A stretch of 40,968 nucleotides of DNA. Origin: Bacillus sp. AFS029637. Lineage in GTDB: Bacteria > Bacillota > Bacilli > Bacillales > Bacillaceae_G. A program made the translations under genes and the position numbers. How positions within the stretch are numbered: the stretch's first letter is position 1; the number at the start of each line of letters is the position of its first letter. Under the pieces are notes generated by a model. It made no database searches, was not told the DNA's origin, and was given only the letters and a program-made list of their open reading frames with translations. Below, one piece after another: positions 15,402 through 23,895 of the stretch. The stretch is from the NCBI RefSeq assembly GCF_002584985.1, contig NZ_NUPZ01000013.1:1-40968 (forward strand), in the 5' to 3' direction.

Positions 15402-16229
15402 ATGCACAATGGAATTCGAATGACAACTTTAGTGAAAAGGGCTATGTTGATTTGCGCTGGGGTATTATTTACTTACGAAGCCGCTTTTGGATCAGTACAT
15501 ACTGCTCTAGCAAGTACAGAGGATGAAGCTAAATCTGTTCAACTGGTAAGTGAAATTCAAACATCTCTTGCTCCAAAAGAAGCTCCAAAACACTATAACG
15601 GGCAAGTTAGAAAAGTCGCTTATTTAACATTTGATGATGGTCCCGGAAAATATACAGCTGAGCTTTTAGATATGTTAAAAAGAGAAGATGCAAAAGCAAC
15701 ATTCTTCCTAATTGGTTCAAACGTAAAAGCTTTCCCTGACCTTGTAAAACGTGAAGATGCTGAAGGCCACTACGTTGGGATGCACAGTATGACTCATAAC
15801 TACAAGAAACTTTACACAGAAGGTCATTACGTAGATGAAATGAAGGAAGATCAAGGCTTAATCGCTGGCGTTCTAGGCAAATCACCAGTATTAACTCGTC
15901 CATCTTACGGCTCAATGCCAGGATTAAACGAAACTCTTCGTAACAAAGTTGTTGAAAATGGGTTAAAAGTTTGGGATTGGACAATTGATTCTTTAGACTG
16001 GAAATATAACAAAATGCCTGTTGATGCTGCATCAGCTAAAATTGTAGAAAACGTTCTAGCTCATGCTACAAATCCAACAGAAGTTATTCTTATGCACGAT
16101 ATTCATCCACAATCTGTTCAAGCAGTTCCTGGTATTATTAAGGGGCTGAAAGAAAGAGGATATGAATTAGAAGCCTATCATGAGAACGAACACTTCCCAT
16201 TAAACTTCTGGCATGATAATCGTATGTAA
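15402..16229 (+). CDS. Secreted polysaccharide deacetylase (NodB fold, carbohydrate esterase 4)
   Basis: A 275-residue protein with an N-terminal signal peptide (MTTLVKRAMLICAGVLFTYE, likely cleavage after ALA near residue 37). NodB motifs in order: LTFDDGPG (motif 1, Asp catalytic base and metal Asp), HSMTH (motif 2, metal His), RPSYGS (motif 3, usually RPPYG), WDWTIDSLDW (motif 4) and LMHD (motif 5, catalytic His). All key residues are present. It should de-N-acetylate peptidoglycan or another GlcNAc polymer outside the cell, which protects against lysozyme. RBS AGAAGGA stands before ATG 15402. A terminator follows at 16232. The upstream 15112-15401 stretch holds its promoter region and nothing else that I see. 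Confidence 0.9.
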   Translation: MHNGIRMTTLVKRAMLICAGVLFTYEAAFGSVHTALASTEDEAKSVQLVSEIQTSLAPKEAPKHYNGQVRKVAYLTFDDGPGKYTAELLDMLKREDAKATFFLIGSNVKAFPDLVKREDAEGHYVGMHSMTHNYKKLYTEGHYVDEMKEDQGLIAGVLGKSPVLTRPSYGSMPGLNETLRNKVVENGLKVWDWTIDSLDWKYNKMPVDAASAKIVENVLAHATNPTEVILMHDIHPQSVQAVPGIIKGLKERGYELEAYHENEHFPLNFWHDNRM

Positions 16230-16231
16230 TG

Positions 16232-16275
16232 AAAAAGACTTGATTTCCTCTAGTAGGTTATTGAGTCTTTTTTTA
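16232..16275 (+). terminator. Terminator of the deacetylase gene
   Basis: The stem AAAAAGACT (16232-16240) pairs with AGTCTTTTT (16264-16272) across a 23-base loop that can fold further. It is followed by T residues on the plus strand. Confidence 0.65.
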
Positions 16276-16293
16276 TCGCTTCGGGAATTTTCT

Positions 16294-16500
16294 TTATTGT
16301 TCTTCAATAGAACGCATAATGTCCTCTCTATCACCTTGAGTTATTCTAATAGAAAATTCGTATTCTTTTTCCTTACACCATGAAGGATTAAGTTCCAATG
16401 ATAAGTGAATAACAATGTGAAACTCCCCTTCTTTCTATGAATCTTTTGTTTAATGGATTTTATTAATTCCGATACTAAAAAACCATTATCCTTTATACAT
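16294..16500 (-). pseudogene. Frameshifted remnant of an unidentified gene
   Basis: On the minus strand, just downstream of and slightly overlapping the tetR stop, the bases read IKDNGFLVSELIKSIKQKIH(RK) in one frame. After a one-base shift near 16430 (an AAAGAAGGGGAG stretch) they read EGEFHIVIHLSLELNPSWCK, then EKEYEFSIRITQGDREDIMR and SIEEQ, with TAA at 16294-16296. Both parts look like ordinary coding sequence and they abut, but there is no start codon or ribosome binding site and the frame breaks. It is best read as the 3' end of a lost gene. I cannot identify the family. Confidence 0.5.
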
Positions 16501-17031
16501 GAAATAAATCTGATTTGCGATATAATCTGAACTAAAATGAAGTCCATTCCGTATCCACCACATGATAATACCTACCAATGAGGCCGTTTTAATATCAACT
16601 GCAACATAATCATCAGGTAACTCCTGGTTTGTATTCTCTCTTCTCGTTTCTATTAGTTGCTTTATAAATAAAAATAATTGCTCCTCAAATTGATTCATTT
16701 TAAATAAAATAAATAAATAATTTCGGTGGATATATAAATAATCCAGTAGTTGTGTTAGCTTTTGTTTTTCTGATAAATCTCCGGCATGTATTAAATCAAT
16801 AATTTTATTAGAAAGTTCATTTAAAATCTCATTCGTGATTTGGTCTAATAAATCTTGAATGTCCTGATAATGTAAATAAAATGTTGTTCGATTTAATCCT
16901 GCTTTTGTTGCGACTTTCTGAACCGTTAAGCTTGAAATACTAAGATTCTCACTTAAAAGAGAAAAAACAGCATTTTTAAACATGTCTCTTGAACGAACTG
17001 TACGAGGATCTTCTTTTTTATGTGTAGACAT
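16486..17031 (-). CDS. TetR family regulator, divergent from the MFS exporter
   Basis: A 181-residue protein. The helix-turn-helix is at about residues 13-60 (RSRDMFKNAVFSLLSENLSI, then TVQKVATKAGLNRTTFYLHY, where TFYLHYQDIQDLL is the diagnostic helix 3-4 region). The short helical C-terminal domain ends in IIMWWIRNGLHFSSDYIANQ, typical of TetR_C_7-like regulators near multidrug exporters. RBS AAAGGAG stands before ATG 17031. It is divergently arranged with the MFS gene at 17204, and the 172-base interval contains inverted repeats suitable as operators. It likely represses the exporter and itself. Confidence 0.9.
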   Translation of the reverse strand: MSTHKKEDPRTVRSRDMFKNAVFSLLSENLSISSLTVQKVATKAGLNRTTFYLHYQDIQDLLDQITNEILNELSNKIIDLIHAGDLSEKQKLTQLLDYLYIHRNYLFILFKMNQFEEQLFLFIKQLIETRRENTNQELPDDYVAVDIKTASLVGIIMWWIRNGLHFSSDYIANQIYFMYKG

Positions 17032-17154
17032 TTTAAAACTCCTTTATAGATTTTCTCTTAACTTACTCGACAGTGTATACCTTCAGTATCGAGTAGTAAA
17101 CATTTTCAATCAAACTGTTCATGGTCAAAGAAAATTTATTTTGTTACCATTTAT

Positions 17155-17177
17155 TTTATCGACGCAATGTCGATAAA
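17155..17177. promoter_or_regulatory. Candidate TetR operator before the MFS gene
   Basis: A perfect inverted repeat (TTTATCGAC at 17155-17163 and GTCGATAAA at 17169-17177, spacer GCAAT) stands 27 bases before the MFS start codon. A second pair of related half-sites (ACTCGA 17065-17070 and TCGAGT 17089-17094) lies close to the tetR start. Both share the TCGA core. Confidence 0.55.
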
Positions 17178-17203
17178 TCAAGAAACAACGAAGGAGTTTA
17201 CTC

Positions 17204-18652
17204 ATGCAAAAGGAAATATCGGAAAAAAACAAAAAAATTATATTAATTGTCCTCATTACTGGCTGTTTTTTATCAACACTCAATCAGACTTTATTAAATG
17301 TAGCAATGAGTAATTTAATGGAAGTATTTGATGTAACAGCTACAACAGTACAATGGCTATCAACAGGCTTTATGCTCATAAATGGTGTTCTAGTACCAAT
17401 TACTGCATTTTTAATGAAACGTTATACAACACGGCAGCTATTTATTAGCTCGATGCTCTCTTTGTTTATTGGAACTGTTCTCTGTGCATGTGCCATGAAC
17501 TTTGGTGTTCTGTTAACAGGAAGAATGATTCAAGCAGTTGGGGCAGGAATTATTATGCCACTAATGATGACAGTTATTTTATATTTATACCCTAGTGAAA
17601 AGCGCGGAAGTGTAATGGGGACTATCGGCTTCGCTATCATTTTTGCGCCAGCCATCGCTCCAACTTTATCTGGTTTTATAATTGAATATGTATCATGGAG
17701 ATGGCTATTTATCGGATTGGCTCCATTCGTATTTATCGTTATAATTCTCGCATTTAAATATTTAATGAATGTTGCTGAGACAACAAAAGCCACATTAGAT
17801 ATCGTAAGTGTCATTTTATCAACGATTGGCTTTGGTTGTATTATATTCGGATTTAGTAGTGCAGGAAGCAAAGGTTGGGATCATCCGGTTGTTATTACTA
17901 CCATTATCACCGGTATATTCGTTACAACTTTATTCTGTTTACGTCAAATAAAGTCTAATGATCCATTACTAAATTTATCCGTATTTAAATATAAAATTTT
18001 CACTCTTACTTCAATCATTAACGTACTTATTACGATGATTATGTATGCTGATTTAATTCTTTTACCAATTTACTTACAAAATGGGCGTGGTTTTACCGCA
18101 TTTGAATCCGGTCTACTTCTTTTGCCTGGAGCTGTGATTAATGCCTTCTTATCCCCTATCACGGGCAAAATGTTTGATAAATACGGAGCAAAGCCACTCT
18201 TTATTACAGGCTTAATATGTATAATTATTTCAATGTGGGGTGTAATTGATTTAACGGAGTCTACAACTTATATGTATGTAATGGTTCGTACTATTATTTT
18301 ACGAATTGGGCTAAGCTTCATTTCGATGCCGTTAAATACTGCGGGGCTGAATGCTTTACCAAGAGAACTGGGTTCACATGGTTCAGCAGTAAACAATACC
18401 ATTCGTCAATTAGCAGGTGCAATTGGAACAGCAGTTATCATTACTGTATATACAATCCAATCAACTTCACATACTTTACAGTTATCTAGTGAAAGTGGAA
18501 ACATATCAGCTATACAAGTAAAAAAATTAGCTTCTATCTTCAGCTCAAATGATGCCTACGTATTTATGTTAGTCTTGTCTTTTGTTGCTTTAATTATTGC
18601 ATGTTTCACACCTAAAAAAGTAGCAATTCAAAAATATGAAAGTAAATCTTAG
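17204..18652 (+). CDS. MFS drug exporter, DHA2 (EmrB/QacA) type, 14 membrane segments
   Basis: A 482-residue protein. It starts MQKEISEKNKKIILIVLITG, and TM1 ends in LSTLNQTLLNVAMSNLMEVF, the DHA2 motif D1 region (LDxTIVNVALP). VQWLSTGFMLINGVLVPITA follows, then GRMIQAVGAGIIMPLMMTVI (antiporter motif C) and SWRWLFIGLAPF. The length and the number of hydrophobic stretches fit 14 helices. Proton-driven export of drugs or metabolites is expected. RBS GAAGGAG stands before ATG 17204. Divergent TetR gene and an operator-like repeat upstream; a terminator at 18685 closes the transcript. Confidence 0.9.
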   Translation: MQKEISEKNKKIILIVLITGCFLSTLNQTLLNVAMSNLMEVFDVTATTVQWLSTGFMLINGVLVPITAFLMKRYTTRQLFISSMLSLFIGTVLCACAMNFGVLLTGRMIQAVGAGIIMPLMMTVILYLYPSEKRGSVMGTIGFAIIFAPAIAPTLSGFIIEYVSWRWLFIGLAPFVFIVIILAFKYLMNVAETTKATLDIVSVILSTIGFGCIIFGFSSAGSKGWDHPVVITTIITGIFVTTLFCLRQIKSNDPLLNLSVFKYKIFTLTSIINVLITMIMYADLILLPIYLQNGRGFTAFESGLLLLPGAVINAFLSPITGKMFDKYGAKPLFITGLICIIISMWGVIDLTESTTYMYVMVRTIILRIGLSFISMPLNTAGLNALPRELGSHGSAVNNTIRQLAGAIGTAVIITVYTIQSTSHTLQLSSESGNISAIQVKKLASIFSSNDAYVFMLVLSFVALIIACFTPKKVAIQKYESKS

Positions 18653-18684
18653 AGCAAAAACAATGTTAAAAATTAAGTACTTAC

Positions 18685-18720
18685 AAGGTGGATTAAAATG
18701 TGTACCGAATCCATCTTTTT
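18685..18720 (+). terminator. Terminator of the MFS gene
   Basis: The stem AAGGTGGATT (18685-18694) pairs with AATCCATCTT (18708-18717, one G-T pair), followed by T residues. Confidence 0.65.
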
Positions 18721-18826
18721 AAGTATGTATTGCTTACGATTATAATTATTATCTTCGATTCAACTTTTGAATTTTTAATACAGCGTAACAGCTTAGCACA
18801 TATTACTCGTAAGGAGTGATATATAA

Positions 18827-19498
18827 ATGGACTTTCTCTCACCTGAATATTGGTCTGCCCTACTTGCTATTATTGTAATTGATTTGGTGTTAGCTGGTGA
18901 TAATGCCATCGTAATCGGATTAGCCGCAAGACGATTACCGAAAGATCAACAAAAGAAAGTTATCATTTGGGGAACAATCGGAGCAATCGCTATAAGAGCT
19001 GCTGCTACCTTAGTTGTTGTTTGGTTATTAAAAATACCAGGATTACTTCTAATTGGTGGTGTACTTCTCATATGGATTGCTTACAAATTAATTGCTGAAG
19101 GAAAAGATCATGATATTAAGGCTGAAGAAGGATTTTGGTCTGCTATTAAAACCATTATTATTGCGGATGCGTTAATGGGAATTGATAATGTCCTCGCCGT
19201 TGCAGGAGCTGCACATGGTAATTTTTCTTTAGTAATCATCGGGCTATTAGTTTCTATTCCAGTAGTCGTATGGGGCAGTACATTAATTTTAAAATGGGTT
19301 GACCGTTTTCCTGTCATCATTACAATTGGAGCAGCTGTTTTAGCTTATACTGCTGCAAAAATGATTGTAGATGAGAAATGGTTCGTTGGGTTTTTCGAAA
19401 GTAATCCTTTCATAAAGTGGGCATTCATCGTTATTATCATTGCCGGTGTAGTATTCTTTGGAAAGATGAAACAAAAAACGAAAGATGGTTCTATATAA
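18827..19498 (+). CDS. TerC family integral membrane protein (YjbE type)
   Basis: A 223-residue protein with seven predicted membrane segments. The two family signatures with intramembrane acidic residues are present: DLVLAGDNAIVIGLAARRLP (about residues 19-38) and ADALMGIDNVLAVAGAAHGN (about 113-132). TerC proteins are linked to metal-ion efflux, in Bacillus mainly manganese export that supports extracytoplasmic enzymes. RBS AAGGAGTGAT stands before ATG 18827. The leader is short (under 110 bases after the preceding terminator) and I see no yybP-ykoY-type Mn riboswitch. Its neighbour, LtaS, is a Mn-dependent enzyme, which may be coincidence. Confidence 0.9.
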   Translation: MDFLSPEYWSALLAIIVIDLVLAGDNAIVIGLAARRLPKDQQKKVIIWGTIGAIAIRAAATLVVVWLLKIPGLLLIGGVLLIWIAYKLIAEGKDHDIKAEEGFWSAIKTIIIADALMGIDNVLAVAGAAHGNFSLVIIGLLVSIPVVVWGSTLILKWVDRFPVIITIGAAVLAYTAAKMIVDEKWFVGFFESNPFIKWAFIVIIIAGVVFFGKMKQKTKDGSI

Positions 19499-19520
19499 TG
19501 ACAACGTTCTATTTACAAAC

Positions 19521-19550
19521 AAGAGCGCTACTCATATGAGTAGCGCTCTT
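19521..19550. terminator. Bidirectional terminator between terC and ltaS
   Basis: A perfect 30-base palindrome (arms AAGAGCGCTACTCAT). It lies between convergent genes whose stops are at 19498 and 19557 and serves both. Confidence 0.85.
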
Positions 19551-19556
19551 TAATAT

Positions 19557-21530
19557 TTATTTCGTTTCCCCGTCTTCAGTCGTCTTTACCTTCGTTTTAT
19601 TTTTATCACGATGGTTATAGTTGTACTTCGATCGATCGACCGGTGTAAATCCTTCCGGTGTGTAGAATCGTAATAAATCTCCGTTAACAACTTGGTCAGA
19701 GTATTTTAGTGATTTTTGAACCATTTGTTCATTTTGTTTTATTTCATCAGTAAATTCTACAGGTTTTCCAGTTTTCGTATCATAGTATTTACCGTTCAGT
19801 GCAGTAACTGTCGGGCTTACGTAGTTACCGTTACGGAATGGAACGACTTGTTTATGCTCTGGTGATAATAAATCTGATCCGAATTGGACATAATTTTTCG
19901 TATCTGTCCCTAGTAAGTGTAATAACGTTGGCAACACGTCAATTTCTCCACCGTATTGATGTTGTACGCCGCCTTCCATTCCTGGTACGCGAATGATTAA
20001 AGGTACACGTTGTAATTGAGCATTTTCAAATGAGTTCATTTCTTTACCCATTATTTGAGACATTGCTGCACTATGATTATCTGAAATACCGTAATGGTCA
20101 CCATACATAACGATAATTGAGTTATCGTATAAACCAGATTGTTTCAAGTAATCCACGAAGCCTTTTACAGACTCATCTAAATAGCGTGCTGTTTGGAAAT
20201 ACGTATCTACTGATGAATCACCTGTTTTAGCTGGTTCAATCGTCGCTTCCGCATTATCGATCGGATAAGGGAAATGATTCGATAACGTAATGAACTTCGT
20301 ATAGAACGGTTGTTTCAACGTTTGTAATAACGGAATTGATTCATTAAAGAACGGTTTATCTTTTAAGCCGTAGTTTACTACATCTTTTTCGTTCATATCA
20401 TAGTATGACGCATCAAAGAAATTATTAAAACCAAATGATTTATAAATTTCATCACGGTTCCAGAATGTTTTATAGTTACCGTGGAACACTGCTGATGTAT
20501 ATCCTTGTTGACCTAAAATAGCTGGTGCTGATTGATACGTGTTATGAGCTTTATTTGTAAAAACAGATCCTTGTGGTAATCCGTACATTGAGTTCTCTAA
20601 CATAAACTCCGCATCAGATGTTTTACCTTGTCCTGTTTGATGGAAGAAGTTATCAAAGTATAACGTATTCTCATCTTTTATAAACGAGTTTAAGAATGGT
20701 GTAACCTCTTGGCCATTTAATTTGTAGTTTAGTAAAAAGTTTTGGAATGACTCTAAATGAATATAAATTACGTTCATTCCTTTTCCTTTACCGAAATACT
20801 CAGGATTTGGACTTGCATAAGTTGATGAAAGATAGTTTCTTACTTCTGTCATACTATCGCCATCTGCAAGTGCACGTTCTGTTGATGCTTTCGCACTTTG
20901 AATACCATCATAAATTGTAAAGTTATACACTCCTAAATATTTCACGATATAATTGCGGTCGAATGTTCTTGTTAATAACTGAGGACGATCTGATTCTGCA
21001 AGTCCTAAGTTAATACTAAAGAATAAAATACCCGCTATAAACACAAGTGATAATTTATGCTTCGCAACACGGATTGGTTTAGGGTTTACAAATTTCGTTG
21101 CGACTAAAACAATTAAAATGATTGTATCTAAGAAATATAGTGGATCATATACATGTAGCAATGCAAAAATACTATTACCTAAATCTCCAAAGTTATTCGA
21201 TTGTGTTAATGTCGGGAACGTAATAAAGTCACTGAAAAAGCGGTAATATACTACGTTTGAGTATAAAAGTATAGACATTAGCAAATCAATAACAATTAAC
21301 CAAATGTAAGCTCGTTTCCCCTTTGCGAATAATGCGAGCCCTAAAAATATAACTGCTGAACTTAACGGGTTGAAAAACAGTAAGAACTTTTGGATTGTAT
21401 TTGATATCCCTAAATTAAATTCTATCACATATGCTGCATACGTTTTTAACCATAATAAAATAACTGCAAACACGAAAAATCCAAAGTGATTGCTTAACAC
21501 TCGTTTACTCTTTAATAGTAATTGTTTCAT
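19557..21530 (-). CDS. Lipoteichoic acid synthase family protein (LtaS/YfnI/YqgS type)
   Basis: About 657 residues from ATG 21530, chosen because GAGGTGGAG lies just upstream; the frame is open from TTG 21590 with a poor site. Five membrane segments fill the first 200 residues. A signal-peptidase-like AKA site follows, then the extracellular sulfatase-fold domain: YIHLESFQNF (metal Glu), FHQTGQGKTSDAEF (catalytic Thr), FHGNYKTFWNRDE (Trp/Arg ligands) and MYGDHYGISDNH (metal Asp/His). The enzyme polymerises glycerolphosphate from phosphatidylglycerol into lipoteichoic acid on the outer membrane face, using Mn. Bacilli have several paralogues; which one this is cannot be fixed here. Confidence 0.9.
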   Translation of the reverse strand: MKQLLLKSKRVLSNHFGFFVFAVILLWLKTYAAYVIEFNLGISNTIQKFLLFFNPLSSAVIFLGLALFAKGKRAYIWLIVIDLLMSILLYSNVVYYRFFSDFITFPTLTQSNNFGDLGNSIFALLHVYDPLYFLDTIILIVLVATKFVNPKPIRVAKHKLSLVFIAGILFFSINLGLAESDRPQLLTRTFDRNYIVKYLGVYNFTIYDGIQSAKASTERALADGDSMTEVRNYLSSTYASPNPEYFGKGKGMNVIYIHLESFQNFLLNYKLNGQEVTPFLNSFIKDENTLYFDNFFHQTGQGKTSDAEFMLENSMYGLPQGSVFTNKAHNTYQSAPAILGQQGYTSAVFHGNYKTFWNRDEIYKSFGFNNFFDASYYDMNEKDVVNYGLKDKPFFNESIPLLQTLKQPFYTKFITLSNHFPYPIDNAEATIEPAKTGDSSVDTYFQTARYLDESVKGFVDYLKQSGLYDNSIIVMYGDHYGISDNHSAAMSQIMGKEMNSFENAQLQRVPLIIRVPGMEGGVQHQYGGEIDVLPTLLHLLGTDTKNYVQFGSDLLSPEHKQVVPFRNGNYVSPTVTALNGKYYDTKTGKPVEFTDEIKQNEQMVQKSLKYSDQVVNGDLLRFYTPEGFTPVDRSKYNYNHRDKNKTKVKTTEDGETK

Positions 21531-21703
21531 CTCTCCACCTCTTTTGATCATCCAAGGCTTATTTTGATATAAGTCTGTCTCTCTATTCAATTTTTCTTCT
21601 TCAACTAGATTTTTTTATTTAACTATATGAAGAATATTAGTAATTATAATTTGAAGCCTTTATTTATTCAACTATTTCTTTTTAAACATTTTGACCTTGG
21701 TTT

Positions 21704-21991
21704 CTATTTAACGAAATAAATTTGTAACATTTCCTGTTTTCTCCCAAAGTCCATCCAACTAATTATGACTCCACATACTATAAACCTATATTCACTGCTT
21801 CGCAAATAAATATGTCTCCAATTTTGGAACATTATTGTAATGTATTTAAATTCACTATACATAACATTTGTTTTTTCATTGTATAAAAAAGGATACATTA
21901 ATTCGATGTTTATTAACGTTCGGGTAATTCCACTGGATGCAACATCAAAATCAATTACCTCCACTAAAGTTAGTTTTGAATAATTATTCAT
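21704..21991 (-). CDS. Doubtful hypothetical ORF (95 aa)
   Basis: The frame from ATG 21991 gives 95 residues (MNNYSKLTLVEVIDFDVASS at the start). Its amino acid mix is plausible, but no family is recognised. It starts only 7 bases after the T-run of a strong terminator and has no ribosome binding site, so translation is unlikely unless the terminator is read through. It may be a gene remnant. The flanking 21531-21703 stretch holds nothing that I can support. Confidence 0.25.
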   Translation of the reverse strand: MNNYSKLTLVEVIDFDVASSGITRTLINIELMYPFLYNEKTNVMYSEFKYITIMFQNWRHIYLRSSEYRFIVCGVIISWMDFGRKQEMLQIYFVK

Positions 21992-21998
21992 AATACAT

Positions 21999-22037
21999 AA
22001 AAAAACCTCGCTCTCAAAACGAGAGCGAGGTTTTTTT
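21999..22037 (-). terminator. Strong terminator of the ABC-F gene
   Basis: A 17-bp perfect stem (21999-22015 with 22021-22037), core CCTCGCTCTC, loop AAAAC. The T-run on the minus strand is part of the arm. It lies 7 bases past the ABC-F stop at 22044. Confidence 0.9.
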
Positions 22038-22043
22038 CATATA

Positions 22044-23669
22044 TTATTGACCTTTATACATTGCATCTACTTGTTTTTGAAGCTCTTCATTTTCTAAGAA
22101 CTCATCGTAAGTAGCCTCTTTATCGATTACACCGTTTGGCGTTACTTCGATAATGCGGTTTGCAATTGTTTGTACGAACTGATGGTCATGAGATGTGAAT
22201 AACATTGTACCTTTAAATGCGATTAAACCGTTGTTTAATGCAGTAATAGACTCAAGGTCTAAGTGGTTCGTTGGATCGTCAAGTGTAATTACGTTCGCAC
22301 CACTTAACATCATTTTAGATAGCATACAACGAACTTTTTCGCCTCCAGATAGTACAGAAACGTTCTTCTTAACTTCTTCACCTGAGAATAACATACGACC
22401 TAAGAAACCACGTAAGAAGCTTTCTGACTCATCTTGTGGAGAGAATTGGCGTAACCATTCAACTAAGTTGTAGTCACTGTTCTCAAAGTACTTAGAGTTA
22501 TCTCTTGGGAAGTAAGATTGAGAAGTTGTAACGCCCCATTTGAATGAACCGCTATCTGGCTCCATTTCACCCATCAGAATTTTAAATAATGTTGTCATTG
22601 CAATATCGTTACGACCGATAAATGCAACTTTATCACCTTTATTTAAAGTGAAGTACACATTATCTAACACTTTTTCGCCATCAATTGTTTTAGAAAGACC
22701 TTCAACTGTTAATAAGTCATTTCCTACTTCACGCTCAGGTGTGAAGCCAACGAATGGGTAACGACGAGATGATGGTCTAATATCATCTAATGTAATTTTA
22801 TCTAATAATTTTTTACGAGAAGTTGCTTGTTTCGCTTTAGATGCGTTTGAGCTAAAGCGCGCAATGAAGTTTTGTAACTCTTTTACTTTCTCTTCTTTTT
22901 TCTTATTAGCATCTTGTGTTAATTTTAAAGCTAATTGGCTTGACTCATACCAGAAGTCATAGTTACCAACATAAAGTTGAATTTTACCGAAATCAAGATC
23001 AGCCATGTGCGTACAAACTTTATTTAAGAAGTGACGGTCATGGGATACAACGATTACTGTATTTTCAAAGTTCATTAAGAAGTTTTCTAACCATTGAATC
23101 GCTTTTAAGTCCAAGTGGTTGGTAGGCTCATCTAGTAATAGAATGTCAGGTTTACCGAATAAAGCTTGAGCAAGTAATACTTTTACTTTCTCTGCCCCAG
23201 TTAATTCTGACAATTTCTTATCATGAAGATCTTCCCCAATACCTAAACCTTTAAGAAGGATTGCAGCTTCTGATTCTGCTTCCCAACCGTTAAGCTCAGC
23301 GAATTCACCTTCAAGTTCAGCAGCACGCATACCATCTTCATCACTAAAGTCTTCTTTCATGTAAATCGCATTTTTCTCTTGCATTACTTTGTAAAGTTGC
23401 GTGTGACCCATAATTACTGTTTCTAATACTGGGAACTCTTCATATTCGAAGTGGTTCTGTTTTAATACCGCTAAACGCTCACCTGGCGTAATATGTATGT
23501 CACCTGTTGATGGCTCAATTTCTCCAGATAAAATCTTTAGAAATGTTGATTTACCAGCACCGTTCGCTCCGATTAAACCGTAGCAGTTACCTGGCGTGAA
23601 TTTTATGTTAACATCTTCAAATAATTTGCGATCCGCGAAACGCAAACTAACGTTACTTACTGTAATCAT
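22044..23669 (-). CDS. ABC-F family ATPase (YkpA/YbiT-like) with one degenerate ATP site
   Basis: A 541-residue protein: two nucleotide-binding domains joined by a charged linker (about residues 245-300), no membrane segments. NBD1: Walker A GANGAGKST (34-42), signature LTGAEKV (156-162, normally LSGGEK), Walker B ILLLDEP (176-182), then VVSHDRHFL. NBD2: Walker A replaced by GRNDIAMTT (352-360, lysine lost), intact signature LSGGEKV (440-446), Walker B VITLDDP with Asp for the catalytic Glu. So only the composite site made of NBD1 Walker A plus NBD2 signature looks competent. ABC-F proteins bind the ribosome E site; this subfamily is probably housekeeping rather than resistance. ATG 23669 has AGGAGGACACAA before it. 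Confidence 0.88.
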   Translation of the reverse strand: MITVSNVSLRFADRKLFEDVNIKFTPGNCYGLIGANGAGKSTFLKILSGEIEPSTGDIHITPGERLAVLKQNHFEYEEFPVLETVIMGHTQLYKVMQEKNAIYMKEDFSDEDGMRAAELEGEFAELNGWEAESEAAILLKGLGIGEDLHDKKLSELTGAEKVKVLLAQALFGKPDILLLDEPTNHLDLKAIQWLENFLMNFENTVIVVSHDRHFLNKVCTHMADLDFGKIQLYVGNYDFWYESSQLALKLTQDANKKKEEKVKELQNFIARFSSNASKAKQATSRKKLLDKITLDDIRPSSRRYPFVGFTPEREVGNDLLTVEGLSKTIDGEKVLDNVYFTLNKGDKVAFIGRNDIAMTTLFKILMGEMEPDSGSFKWGVTTSQSYFPRDNSKYFENSDYNLVEWLRQFSPQDESESFLRGFLGRMLFSGEEVKKNVSVLSGGEKVRCMLSKMMLSGANVITLDDPTNHLDLESITALNNGLIAFKGTMLFTSHDHQFVQTIANRIIEVTPNGVIDKEATYDEFLENEELQKQVDAMYKGQ

Positions 23670-23895
23670 TTGTGTCCTCCTACTAATACCGCTTATTTCA
23701 GCGTTTTCTCACCGATTGTCTTAAAAAATCGCATATTACGACTCAATTATTGTAGACTATAGCTATTATATAGTAGAAGCTGGATGAATAGCAACGATTG
23801 ATTGTTATTCAATCATTTTCAACCTTGAATAATTTTTATATTTTTAACGAAAAAATATCATACTGCAATAACATATACTTTAAGGAGGAGTTACT

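Noticed and set aside
18721-18826. Possible yybP-ykoY manganese riboswitch before the TerC gene
   Set aside because: The leader is about 105 bases and I could not find the conserved elements of this riboswitch; only a normal ribosome binding site is evident.
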